Source of the DNA: Culicoidibacter larvae
Lineage (GTDB): Bacteria; Bacillota_I; Bacilli_A; Culicoidibacterales; Culicoidibacteraceae
Assembly (NCBI RefSeq): GCF_005771635.1
Contig: NZ_VBWP01000013.1
Coordinates: forward strand, 1 to 39,149
DNA: 39,149 nucleotides
Direction: 5' to 3'
Under the pieces are notes generated by a model. The model searched no databases. It was not told the DNA's origin and saw nothing but the letters and a program-made list of their open reading frames with translations. How positions within the stretch are numbered: position 1 is the stretch's first letter; the number at the start of each line of letters is the position of its first letter. Below, piece by piece: positions 29,963-39,135 of this stretch. Both the position numbers and the translations under genes were made by a program.

Positions 29963-29990
29963 GGTTAACATAAGCTTTATGATACGAATA
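29963..29990 (+). other. dif-like XerC/XerD site C
   Basis: XerD-like arm GGTTAACATAA, centre GCTTTA, XerC-like arm TGATACGAATA. It shares its centre with site A and its XerD arm with site B. It is the left border of the C39-protease module. Copy at 36820. Confidence 0.65.
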
Positions 29991-30103
29991 AAGAGGCTAC
30001 TTAGTGTCGCCTCTTTTAATTTTGATTTACAAAGTATTGTGATTTTGTTATATTTATAGTAAGCGAAATACTTTCTGGGGAGTGAGGAATTTTGCAAAAT
30101 AAA
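29991..30103 (+). promoter_or_regulatory. Terminator, promoter and conserved leader of the C39-like protease gene
   Basis: AAAGAGGC..GCCTCTTTT (a terminator with TTTTAATTTT) is followed by TTTACA (30026-30031), 17 bases and TATATT (30049-30054). The leader repeats ACTTTCTGGGGAGTGAGG and AATTTTG from the metalloprotease gene. A TTG in the leader opens a 10-codon frame whose TGA overlaps the protease ATG, possibly a leader peptide. Identical at +6857. Confidence 0.75.
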
Positions 30104-30120
30104 TTTTCGGAGGAACAAAA

Positions 30121-31026
30121 ATGAAAAAAATTCTATTCTTATTAGTTTGTACGTTAATTTTGAGCGCCTCAATACCTGTTGTTGTATCAGCTGAGGATAG
30201 CGTTCCAACAATTGAACAAATTATGAAAGACTATGAAGTTGGTTCAGATGAGGCAATTAATATTCAGAGTCGACTTCAAGCGGAAAAAGATTTTTATGAA
30301 TTTGGAGCTGAAGTTCCATTAAAAATTGTACCGACACCTCGTAGTGGCAATTCTATTGATTATGAAACTCAAAAATTGGAGTTTGAGAGTCGGCTTTATG
30401 AAGCATATGAGAACATGGATTATGCTGCACTTGAGGCAATTAAACAAGAATTAATTGCAGCATCACCAGACAAAGAATGGGCGAATCCTCTTTCAAGATC
30501 AACAAAACAAATTGCCATGAATTTTTATAGACAAAAAAATGATTATTTTTGCGGTCCCGCAGCAGTAGCTATGGCGTTGTCAGTAAAAAATAAATATGTT
30601 GATCAATACGAGTTGGCTAATGATAGATGGTTAGAAACTTCTAAAAGAGGATTAACTCCGGGGCAATATATTTCGTACACCCTAAATAGTTTTTTAGGGC
30701 TTGGAAATTGGTATGTTTATAGAACGGTAGATACATGGGATCAAAGCCTATTCATGTCTCGAATCACGATTACACTTGATGCAGGTTATGCACCGATTGT
30801 CGCTGTGTACCAAACAGGAAAAACTAATGTTCCAAAACTAGTAGGACATACTTACTATGATTTACGACACTTTGTACCAATTTATGGATACGCTGATAGA
30901 AATGGTGTCTACTATAAAGATTCATCATCAGGACTTGGTGGAAGATTTGGTGGTGTTCCACAATCAGCATATATTTCAGCATATGATATGTCGTATTTAA
31001 TTTGGGGAGGTTCGATTACTTATTAA
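30121..31026 (+). CDS. Secreted C39-like cysteine peptidase, 301 aa
   Basis: Papain-fold protease predicted to act outside the cell. The signal peptide (1-24) ends VVSA. A helical, charged region (25-125) may be a propeptide. The catalytic domain (about 128-301) has QKNDYFCGPAAVAMAL (Gln138 oxyanion, Cys144 nucleophile), HFVPIYGY (His250) and YYKDSSSG (Asp267), the C39_2 pattern. CGGAGGA precedes the ATG. C39 enzymes next to ABC exporters trim bacteriocin leaders, but no exporter is present and the enzyme carries its own signal, so that role is unlikely. Its stop overlaps the next gene. It shares promoter and leader with the metalloprotease at 23923. Copy at 36978. Confidence 0.85.
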   Translation: MKKILFLLVCTLILSASIPVVVSAEDSVPTIEQIMKDYEVGSDEAINIQSRLQAEKDFYEFGAEVPLKIVPTPRSGNSIDYETQKLEFESRLYEAYENMDYAALEAIKQELIAASPDKEWANPLSRSTKQIAMNFYRQKNDYFCGPAAVAMALSVKNKYVDQYELANDRWLETSKRGLTPGQYISYTLNSFLGLGNWYVYRTVDTWDQSLFMSRITITLDAGYAPIVAVYQTGKTNVPKLVGHTYYDLRHFVPIYGYADRNGVYYKDSSSGLGGRFGGVPQSAYISAYDMSYLIWGGSITY

Positions 31027-32230
31027 GCGATTACTATTAGTTTTATTTTTTATACTTTTTCTGACTGGTTGTTCAACAAATAAAACAGCCTTTGACGACT
31101 TTGTAATTGTACAGAATAATTTTAAAACAGAATATACAAGCAATTATCAAAGCGACATCTATGATAAGCAAAATATTTTTGATACAACATGGGATACCTG
31201 GACACCTATTGAGAGAGAATTAGTAGATTATAATCCGATTGCAAATGCGGGTATTGATGCTAAAGGAAATTTAATGGTCGGTAAAATTGATGAGAACAGC
31301 AATAAGTCAATTATAGCTATATATAATATCGTAAATCAAAGTTATGAAAACATCGGTGAAACAAGCTCAGACAAATTTTTTGGATTTTCTGGAATGTTTG
31401 ATAATACCATGGTTTACTTTGAATATATAACTGGTGGGAATGTCGCTGTTCCAATTAACTATAAGTTATATGATACTAAAACAAAAACTACTGAAACTAT
31501 TGATCTTGAATCATTAAGCGTTGTCCGGGCAACTAATTTTGTTGATCCTATCATATCTTACTACAAAGGGAAGATATACTTTGAGGTACAAAAAAGAGAG
31601 ACAAGATATAATGGAAATCAACTTGTTGATTTGGGAATGTCAATTTACGAATATGATATTACTTCTAAGCAGGTAAAGGAATTACAGGAATTTGGAACTA
31701 GTCCGACGATGACTGCTGAAGGGTTGTACTTCGTAGAAAAAAGTACAGATCCTGATAATATATCAAGTCTGTATTTAAGAGATATGCAGACTGATATCAT
31801 CACTGAACTAATTCCAAATGTAGCTATCTATACATATAGTGATGGAAAGAATGTAAGTCCAATTTACCCTAAGATAGTATGGAAGCCTAATCGTCAGCAT
31901 GATTCTGACATGGATTCGCTTAATCTATATTCTAATGGTATAAACACGATCTTAAGTGAATATGATATTATTCCATATTGGGATTTAAGATTATATGGCA
32001 CATATATTACTTGGCAACAATCCGGAGCTCCGGTATATCTGTATGATATTATAGAAAAAAACTATTTTGTAGTAACAGATAATTTCGGAGCAAATTTCTG
32101 TTTGCAGTCAGAAGATTTTATTTACTGGACTGAGGCAAAAGAAATAAACTATGATAATAAAAACGAAGAAAGTCCAACGATAATAAAAATTATATCTCTT
32201 ACAAACTCTGTTACATTTGAAACTAGTTAA
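31022..32230 (+). CDS. Lipoprotein with probable beta-propeller, AUU start, 402 aa
   Basis: The first ATG in frame (31274) would remove an evident lipoprotein signal. Reading the same frame upstream gives xKRLLLVLFFILFLTGC (lipobox LTGC, Cys17), and the only plausible initiator is ATT at 31022, overlapping the protease stop (ATTAA). GGGGAGG lies 11 bases before it. AUU starts are known (infC) but rare. The mature protein has repeated strands with YNIV, YDTKTKTTETI, YEYDITSKQVKEL and YLYDIIEKNYFVV, like six-bladed TolB-type propellers. It probably sits on the outer membrane face beside the secreted protease, perhaps as partner or immunity protein. Copy at 37879. Confidence 0.7.
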   Translation: MKRLLLVLFFILFLTGCSTNKTAFDDFVIVQNNFKTEYTSNYQSDIYDKQNIFDTTWDTWTPIERELVDYNPIANAGIDAKGNLMVGKIDENSNKSIIAIYNIVNQSYENIGETSSDKFFGFSGMFDNTMVYFEYITGGNVAVPINYKLYDTKTKTTETIDLESLSVVRATNFVDPIISYYKGKIYFEVQKRETRYNGNQLVDLGMSIYEYDITSKQVKELQEFGTSPTMTAEGLYFVEKSTDPDNISSLYLRDMQTDIITELIPNVAIYTYSDGKNVSPIYPKIVWKPNRQHDSDMDSLNLYSNGINTILSEYDIIPYWDLRLYGTYITWQQSGAPVYLYDIIEKNYFVVTDNFGANFCLQSEDFIYWTEAKEINYDNKNEESPTIIKIISLTNSVTFETS

Positions 32231-32233
32231 GAA

Positions 32234-32278
32234 AATATAAAAACACGCAGTTAATTTTAAACTGTGTGTTTTTATATT
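32234..32278. terminator. Long bidirectional terminator at the unit junction
   Basis: A 19-bp stem (AATATAAAAACACGCAGTT with its complement, one G-U pair) reaches to within one base of dif-like site B. Recurs at 39091-39135. Confidence 0.88.
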
Positions 32279-32306
32279 GGTTAACATAATCTAAATGATA
32301 TGAAAT
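32279..32306 (+). other. dif-like site B, second copy
   Basis: Identical to 25422-25449 (arms GGTTAACATAA and TGATATGAAAT, centre TCTAAA). It marks the junction between the two 6857-bp units. Confidence 0.65.
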
Positions 32307-32330
32307 ATGGGAAGGAAATATCCATTGTTT

Positions 32331-32529
32331 GATTAAAAAGCCGACACAAAGTGCCGGCAAACTTAAGGATTCTACAATCAACCCAAAGGGAATATTGATT
32401 GTATGAATTTGGATAAGGAAATTAAGTAATTTCCTAAAAAGAGTTTTGTAACAACTGCTCATGGACACGCGAATAATGTTGTTACAAATAAATTATATGT
32501 GTGAACAGTAATTTTGTCTATTAAAATGT
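32331..32529 (+). ncRNA. Structured-RNA-like element E1, second copy
   Basis: Same sequence as 25474-25672, including the A-C mismatch in the first hairpin. The AT-rich gap 32530-32982 after it repeats 25673-26125. Confidence 0.55.
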
Positions 32530-32982
32530 ACTGAGCTAATCCATAAGGCAGAAAGTTCACAAATATTGACTTGTATAAGGATTTCTGCTCTTCATGAACA
32601 TGCTACAGTCGTTGTATCATAATGTGCCATTTATTTTGTATAAAATAATAGCTATATCTTCACTTTACATATTTAAATACTTTGTTGGATACAAGAAATA
32701 AATATTGAATAATTATAGTATATTAAGGCTTCAAGATTTATTAATTTTGATTATAAAAATAGACAAATTCTTGACCCAGTTTACTTTGAAGTTGAATATG
32801 ATGTTATTTCTATATCTAATTATTAATACTGGTTTACAAACATAGATTAATATGATGATATTACTAAGAAATTGAGATGCAATCAATTACAGCAATTAAT
32901 TTGCAGCGATATATATAGTATACCTATACAATAACAAATAATGATGATATACTTAATAAAAAAATAATTGGAGGTATTAAAA

Positions 32983-34107
32983 ATGAAAAAAGAAGTTGGT
33001 ATATCTGTATATCCAGAGTTTTATGATTTAATTGAGATAAAAAGGTATTTAAAGAAGGCATCTGATTTAGGTTTTACGAAAGCATTCACTGCTTTACAAA
33101 TTGCGGAATATAATTTTTCTTCAAAAGCGAAAACAATTGGTAAAAATGAATTTAAGGAGATCTTTAGCTATGCTAAATCACTAGGAATCAACTTTACAGC
33201 AGATACAACAAGAAATGTTTTTGATTCTCTTGGGGCAACTCCAACAAATCTAGAGCCATTTTATGATTTAGGCTTAGCAACTATTAGAATTGATGCAGGC
33301 TTTGATTATGAGGAAATTTGTTCAATGACAAATAATAAGTATGGCATTATTATTGAGTCTAATGCCTCGTTTTCTACTCCTAAAAATAAGCAATATTATG
33401 AAGAGGTAAAAAAATTTTGTAAACTGATTATGGATTTTGGAAATATTACTCAACTAGTTACCTGCTTTAACTATTTTCCAAGAATGGGGACTGGACATTC
33501 AAAAGAGTTTGTAAAAGAAGTAGTTCATCTATATAAAGAGTATAGTATCCCTGTTTCCGCCTTTGTCGCTTCTCAGTTTTCTGCACCTGATTTAAATGAA
33601 CATGATCATGGAGTACAGACTATCGAAGAACATAGATTTATGGCTCCACATCTTGCTGCGCAAGAGTTATTTTGCTTAGGAGTATCGAATGTCATCATTG
33701 GTGACTCAATGGCATCAGAATCAGAGCTTTCTGAGCTATCTAGAATTAAGGACTTAGAACATTTAGAAATTCCAGTATTATTTAATCAGTACTTACCAAA
33801 AGATATTGAAAACAAAATAAAAAGTATTGTCATGACTAGTCGTGTTGATCAACCGGCAGACATAATAAGAAGCACTGATACACGAGGGATAGAATTAGCG
33901 CCTTTATATTGTGCTCCAAGAATAAAGTATTCAGTTACTATGGATAATATTATGAATTCGAGATACGCAGGTGAGCTTCAAATAGTTTTAAAGGAGTATG
34001 GTCCAAGACAAAACATTAATGTTATTGGAAAAATCGCTGAAGAAGGTCGACATCTCTTACCTTACATATTGTATGGAAACCAACGATTTGTACTAATTAA
34101 TAAGTAA
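32983..34107 (+). CDS. mupG: MupG-like (DUF871) protein, second copy, 374 aa
   Basis: Protein identical to that at 26126-27250, with the same GGAGGTATT binding site. No difference in any residue, so the duplication is recent (or artificial) and both copies should be equally functional. See the first copy for domains. The gap 34108-34422 after it has the same decayed frames as 27251-27565. Confidence 0.85.
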   Translation: MKKEVGISVYPEFYDLIEIKRYLKKASDLGFTKAFTALQIAEYNFSSKAKTIGKNEFKEIFSYAKSLGINFTADTTRNVFDSLGATPTNLEPFYDLGLATIRIDAGFDYEEICSMTNNKYGIIIESNASFSTPKNKQYYEEVKKFCKLIMDFGNITQLVTCFNYFPRMGTGHSKEFVKEVVHLYKEYSIPVSAFVASQFSAPDLNEHDHGVQTIEEHRFMAPHLAAQELFCLGVSNVIIGDSMASESELSELSRIKDLEHLEIPVLFNQYLPKDIENKIKSIVMTSRVDQPADIIRSTDTRGIELAPLYCAPRIKYSVTMDNIMNSRYAGELQIVLKEYGPRQNINVIGKIAEEGRHLLPYILYGNQRFVLINK

Positions 34108-34422
34108 TATGAGCTATGTGGCCAAAGAATTTTAGTAATATATTTTATTATTAATTTTATTTAATTGTTAAATAAATATACGTGTTATAAAACCTAAGAG
34201 TGTGCTATAATAAAAAAATGCCAATAGAAAACTATTTCACTTAAAATAGATAAAATTGCGATTGGTATAGTACTAATTGGAATTATATTTAAAAGCGAGT
34301 GCATTTATGGAATGATACAGAATAACTAAGCTACATCAAAATAGGTTTTAAAATCGGAAAATAGCTTAACAATTAAATTTGAGTTGGACAAATAATAACT
34401 TGTTTAGAAAAACAGTAACTAT

Positions 34423-34644
34423 TTGATTTTGAGCATAATCATATATTATCTGATTGAAGATTATGGAGTATTATGTATATATGGAGGAGATCAAAATGAT
34501 GCGGGTATTCATAGCAAAACATGGAATAATTGTGCTAATATAAGTACTAAAAAATTTTGGGATGAAGCAAAAGTGTTTGAAGATAGCGCATATTTATTTG
34601 TGGTTTTACGCAATTTATCAAAAATTGAAAATTTAAGCTATTGA
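34423..34644 (+). pseudogene. Possible gene remnant, second copy
   Basis: Identical to 27566-27787, including the TTG start and the internal GGAGGAG with its alternative 15-codon peptide. The 34645-34866 region after it holds the same weak hairpin and nothing else I recognise. Confidence 0.35.
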
Positions 34645-34866
34645 AATAGTAATAAAGTAACAAGTAAACATCATACATAGTTATAGATATACTATACATA
34701 ATTTTAATTATTTTAGGATTTTTAAGTTCTTTGTCACAACTAATTGTACTTGCTCACTAAGTCCATTTTTAATTGGACTGATTTTTGGTTAAATTTAACA
34801 TAAGTATGATTCTCAGTTATGATTGATTCATCGTGAAACAGCGATGTACATATTCAAGTTCGAATA

Positions 34867-34901
34867 ATAAAAAAATAAAAAGACCGCAAATGCGGTCTTT
34901 T
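34867..34901 (-). terminator. Terminator of the internalin-like gene, second copy
   Basis: Repeats 28010-28044: GACCGCA/TGCGGTC stem with the T-rich tract on the minus strand. Confidence 0.88.
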
Positions 34902-34932
34902 CGCTTATTCAAATGGCTGCCATGTGCATATT

Positions 34933-36405
34933 CTAAAGCGAATGCTTATTTGTATTTTTCTGTTTTATGAATAATACTGCTGCTCCAGAAATCAATGCAA
35001 AAAATCCAAGTAGTATAAACCAGTCGTTTTGTCCAGTTTGTGGTAACAATGGCTCCTCGTTATTGTTACTTGAACTATCATTTTGATTTATTGGAGTCCA
35101 TTGCGCATATAAGGTGATGTTATTTGCTGGCATTTTGTTTGTTGCAAAATCCCACTTATCTCCACCGGTTGCAGCAGTATACCATCCAGTAAATATATGG
35201 CCAGATTTTGCAGGTGCATTTGGTTCAGGTATTAATGTATCAAATAGAACGGTTTGACTTTCAGGAGCTATTCCCTCACCACCATTTGTTGCGATATCAT
35301 AAGTTACGATATAAGCTTCTAATAATGGTTGAATAACTTGACCAGAGAAAGTCCCAATAGTAATGTTAGTATTAAAATTATAAGAGACACTTGATTGTGT
35401 ACTTGGTAAATTGAACCAGTGAATCATAGGTGCATTATACGTTCCACCATCACTGATTGTTGTTGGAGTTATAGAACTACCGGCTGTATCAATAACTTTA
35501 TTTTCAATGGTTAGATCGTTTGTTCTTTGAATAGATGGCAACGTTATTGTCTGACTATCTAACGTGAAAAAAATTAAATTAGCGAGGTTAGCAAGTGGGG
35601 TAATGTCACTAATTTGATTATTACTCAAATAAAGATATTGTAAATTACCAAGATTATACAGAGGTGTAATATCACTAATTTGATTATTACTCAAATAAAG
35701 ATATTGTAAATTACCAAGATTATGTAGAGGTGTAATATCACTGATTTGATTATTAGATATAGAAATATAGATTAAATTAGTCAGATTAGCCAGTGGATTA
35801 ATGTCGCTAATTTGATTACGAGTCAAATCAAAAAACTGTAAGTTAGCTAGATTAGCTATTGGGTTAATGTCATTGATTTGATTGTTGTCTAAATAAAGAT
35901 TGCTTAAATGAGTCAGGTTAGTCAGTGGGCTAATGTCGTTAATTCGATTATTCATCAAATAAAGACTTTGTAATTTAGTAAGGGGAGCCAGAGAGCTGAT
36001 ATCACTGATTTGATTGCTGTCTAAATAAAGATTGTTTAAATTAGTCAAGTTAGCCAATGGACTTATATCACTTATTTGATTATCAGCTAAATTAAGAATG
36101 TTTAAGTTAGTGAGGTGTTCGATTCCGCTTATGTCAATAATGTTACTAGAGCCACCTGAAAGTTCTTTAATCCAGTCTAAATCCGCTTGTGTCACTTGAT
36201 CAGTGACAGAACTTTTATTCAGTGTTTGTCTAATTATTTCTGCAAGATTAGCATCAGGAAATATTTGGTTGATTGCGGCAGGTGGAGGAGTTGTATTACT
36301 CGCTGCTTTGGTTGTTATTTCAGTCTTAGTTCCAAGTAGTAAACTAGATGCAAAAATGCCTCCAATTAATAGAGTTATACATAGTAGTGATTTTATTGTT
36401 TTCAT
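34933..36405 (-). CDS. Internalin-like LPQTG surface protein, second copy, 490 aa
   Basis: Protein identical to that at 28076-29548, with the same LRR number, LPQTG signal, binding site and minus-strand promoter (36439-36466). Even the two near-identical neighbouring LRR units are kept. LRR genes usually diverge by unit gain and loss, so perfect identity points to a very recent copy. Two copies would double surface dose unless one is silenced. Confidence 0.92.
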   Translation of the reverse strand: MKTIKSLLCITLLIGGIFASSLLLGTKTEITTKAASNTTPPPAAINQIFPDANLAEIIRQTLNKSSVTDQVTQADLDWIKELSGGSSNIIDISGIEHLTNLNILNLADNQISDISPLANLTNLNNLYLDSNQISDISSLAPLTKLQSLYLMNNRINDISPLTNLTHLSNLYLDNNQINDINPIANLANLQFFDLTRNQISDINPLANLTNLIYISISNNQISDITPLHNLGNLQYLYLSNNQISDITPLYNLGNLQYLYLSNNQISDITPLANLANLIFFTLDSQTITLPSIQRTNDLTIENKVIDTAGSSITPTTISDGGTYNAPMIHWFNLPSTQSSVSYNFNTNITIGTFSGQVIQPLLEAYIVTYDIATNGGEGIAPESQTVLFDTLIPEPNAPAKSGHIFTGWYTAATGGDKWDFATNKMPANNITLYAQWTPINQNDSSSNNNEEPLLPQTGQNDWFILLGFFALISGAAVLFIKQKNTNKHSL

Positions 36406-36603
36406 AATATCCTCCTTTATTTACTTTATATCGAATTTATTATATCATATTTAGTTATTTTGTAACATAATATTCATTAAGAAAACGCTCAAATATTGGA
36501 GTTTATGCTAATTATATAATTGAGTGATGTACTATATTTAAAAGTAGTGTTGATTTATAATGATGTTTTCGAAATCTTTATGATATCAAGACCACTTTTG
36601 AAT

Positions 36604-36801
36604 GATTAAAAAGCCGACACAAAGTGTCGGCAAACTTAAGGATTCTACAATCAACTCAAGGGGGATATTGATTGTATGAAATTAGATAAGGAAATAAAGT
36701 AATTTCCTAAAAATATATTGTAAAAACTGTTCATGGACACGCAAATAAAGTTTTTACAAATTAATTATATAATTGAGCAGCGAGTTTGTCAATTGAAATG
36801 T
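36604..36801 (+). ncRNA. Structured-RNA-like element E2, second copy
   Basis: Repeats 29747-29944 with the same four stems. With E1 and its copy, the window therefore holds four examples of two sequence variants. Confidence 0.55.
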
Positions 36802-36819
36802 TTTTTACATTTCCTTCTT

Positions 36820-36847
36820 GGTTAACATAAGCTTTATGATACGAATA
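36820..36847 (+). other. dif-like site C, second copy
   Basis: Identical to 29963-29990 (arms GGTTAACATAA and TGATACGAATA, centre GCTTTA). Confidence 0.65.
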
Positions 36848-36960
36848 AAGAGGCTACTTAGTGTCGCCTCTTTTAATTTTGATTTACAAAGTATTGTGAT
36901 TTTGTTATATTTATAGTAAGCGAAATACTTTCTGGGGAGTGAGGAATTTTGCAAAATAAA
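36848..36960 (+). promoter_or_regulatory. Terminator, promoter and leader of the C39-like gene, second copy
   Basis: Repeats 29991-30103: TTTACA at 36883-36888 and TATATT at 36906-36911, with a 17-base spacer. Confidence 0.75.
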
Positions 36961-36977
36961 TTTTCGGAGGAACAAAA

Positions 36978-37883
36978 ATGAAAAAAATTCTATTCTTATT
37001 AGTTTGTACGTTAATTTTGAGCGCCTCAATACCTGTTGTTGTATCAGCTGAGGATAGCGTTCCAACAATTGAACAAATTATGAAAGACTATGAAGTTGGT
37101 TCAGATGAGGCAATTAATATTCAGAGTCGACTTCAAGCGGAAAAAGATTTTTATGAATTTGGAGCTGAAGTTCCATTAAAAATTGTACCGACACCTCGTA
37201 GTGGCAATTCTATTGATTATGAAACTCAAAAATTGGAGTTTGAGAGTCGGCTTTATGAAGCATATGAGAACATGGATTATGCTGCACTTGAGGCAATTAA
37301 ACAAGAATTAATTGCAGCATCACCAGACAAAGAATGGGCGAATCCTCTTTCAAGATCAACAAAACAAATTGCCATGAATTTTTATAGACAAAAAAATGAT
37401 TATTTTTGCGGTCCCGCAGCAGTAGCTATGGCGTTGTCAGTAAAAAATAAATATGTTGATCAATACGAGTTGGCTAATGATAGATGGTTAGAAACTTCTA
37501 AAAGAGGATTAACTCCGGGGCAATATATTTCGTACACCCTAAATAGTTTTTTAGGGCTTGGAAATTGGTATGTTTATAGAACGGTAGATACATGGGATCA
37601 AAGCCTATTCATGTCTCGAATCACGATTACACTTGATGCAGGTTATGCACCGATTGTCGCTGTGTACCAAACAGGAAAAACTAATGTTCCAAAACTAGTA
37701 GGACATACTTACTATGATTTACGACACTTTGTACCAATTTATGGATACGCTGATAGAAATGGTGTCTACTATAAAGATTCATCATCAGGACTTGGTGGAA
37801 GATTTGGTGGTGTTCCACAATCAGCATATATTTCAGCATATGATATGTCGTATTTAATTTGGGGAGGTTCGATTACTTATTAA
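36978..37883 (+). CDS. Secreted C39-like cysteine peptidase, second copy, 301 aa
   Basis: Identical to the protein at 30121-31026, with Cys144, His250 and Asp267 intact and the same CGGAGGA binding site. Because promoter and leader are also duplicated, both copies should be expressed alike. See the first copy for domains and alternatives. Confidence 0.85.
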   Translation: MKKILFLLVCTLILSASIPVVVSAEDSVPTIEQIMKDYEVGSDEAINIQSRLQAEKDFYEFGAEVPLKIVPTPRSGNSIDYETQKLEFESRLYEAYENMDYAALEAIKQELIAASPDKEWANPLSRSTKQIAMNFYRQKNDYFCGPAAVAMALSVKNKYVDQYELANDRWLETSKRGLTPGQYISYTLNSFLGLGNWYVYRTVDTWDQSLFMSRITITLDAGYAPIVAVYQTGKTNVPKLVGHTYYDLRHFVPIYGYADRNGVYYKDSSSGLGGRFGGVPQSAYISAYDMSYLIWGGSITY

Positions 37884-39087
37884 GCGATTACTATTAGTTT
37901 TATTTTTTATACTTTTTCTGACTGGTTGTTCAACAAATAAAACAGCCTTTGACGACTTTGTAATTGTACAGAATAATTTTAAAACAGAATATACAAGCAA
38001 TTATCAAAGCGACATCTATGATAAGCAAAATATTTTTGATACAACATGGGATACCTGGACACCTATTGAGAGAGAATTAGTAGATTATAATCCGATTGCA
38101 AATGCGGGTATTGATGCTAAAGGAAATTTAATGGTCGGTAAAATTGATGAGAACAGCAATAAGTCAATTATAGCTATATATAATATCGTAAATCAAAGTT
38201 ATGAAAACATCGGTGAAACAAGCTCAGACAAATTTTTTGGATTTTCTGGAATGTTTGATAATACCATGGTTTACTTTGAATATATAACTGGTGGGAATGT
38301 CGCTGTTCCAATTAACTATAAGTTATATGATACTAAAACAAAAACTACTGAAACTATTGATCTTGAATCATTAAGCGTTGTCCGGGCAACTAATTTTGTT
38401 GATCCTATCATATCTTACTACAAAGGGAAGATATACTTTGAGGTACAAAAAAGAGAGACAAGATATAATGGAAATCAACTTGTTGATTTGGGAATGTCAA
38501 TTTACGAATATGATATTACTTCTAAGCAGGTAAAGGAATTACAGGAATTTGGAACTAGTCCGACGATGACTGCTGAAGGGTTGTACTTCGTAGAAAAAAG
38601 TACAGATCCTGATAATATATCAAGTCTGTATTTAAGAGATATGCAGACTGATATCATCACTGAACTAATTCCAAATGTAGCTATCTATACATATAGTGAT
38701 GGAAAGAATGTAAGTCCAATTTACCCTAAGATAGTATGGAAGCCTAATCGTCAGCATGATTCTGACATGGATTCGCTTAATCTATATTCTAATGGTATAA
38801 ACACGATCTTAAGTGAATATGATATTATTCCATATTGGGATTTAAGATTATATGGCACATATATTACTTGGCAACAATCCGGAGCTCCGGTATATCTGTA
38901 TGATATTATAGAAAAAAACTATTTTGTAGTAACAGATAATTTCGGAGCAAATTTCTGTTTGCAGTCAGAAGATTTTATTTACTGGACTGAGGCAAAAGAA
39001 ATAAACTATGATAATAAAAACGAAGAAAGTCCAACGATAATAAAAATTATATCTCTTACAAACTCTGTTACATTTGAAACTAGTTAA
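37879..39087 (+). CDS. Lipoprotein with AUU start, second copy, 402 aa
   Basis: Identical to 31022-32230. The ATT at 37879 again overlaps the protease TAA (37881-37883), so the unusual start is in both units and is not a random error in one of them, although a shared assembly error would appear in both. The first in-frame ATG is at 38131. Confidence 0.7.
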   Translation: MKRLLLVLFFILFLTGCSTNKTAFDDFVIVQNNFKTEYTSNYQSDIYDKQNIFDTTWDTWTPIERELVDYNPIANAGIDAKGNLMVGKIDENSNKSIIAIYNIVNQSYENIGETSSDKFFGFSGMFDNTMVYFEYITGGNVAVPINYKLYDTKTKTTETIDLESLSVVRATNFVDPIISYYKGKIYFEVQKRETRYNGNQLVDLGMSIYEYDITSKQVKELQEFGTSPTMTAEGLYFVEKSTDPDNISSLYLRDMQTDIITELIPNVAIYTYSDGKNVSPIYPKIVWKPNRQHDSDMDSLNLYSNGINTILSEYDIIPYWDLRLYGTYITWQQSGAPVYLYDIIEKNYFVVTDNFGANFCLQSEDFIYWTEAKEINYDNKNEESPTIIKIISLTNSVTFETS

Positions 39088-39090
39088 GAA

Positions 39091-39135
39091 AATATAAAAA
39101 CACGCAGTTAATTTTAAACTGTGTGTTTTTATATT
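39091..39135. terminator. Long bidirectional terminator, second copy
   Basis: Repeats 32234-32278 directly before the third occurrence of site B. Confidence 0.88.

Noticed and set aside
29948-30211. Minus-strand open frame of 87 codons around site C and the C39 promoter
   Set aside because: It runs antisense through the promoter and the signal peptide of the C39-like gene and has no binding site.
30121-31026. Bacteriocin-processing C39 transporter domain
   Set aside because: There is no ABC transporter part and the protein has its own signal peptide, so it is a free secreted protease.
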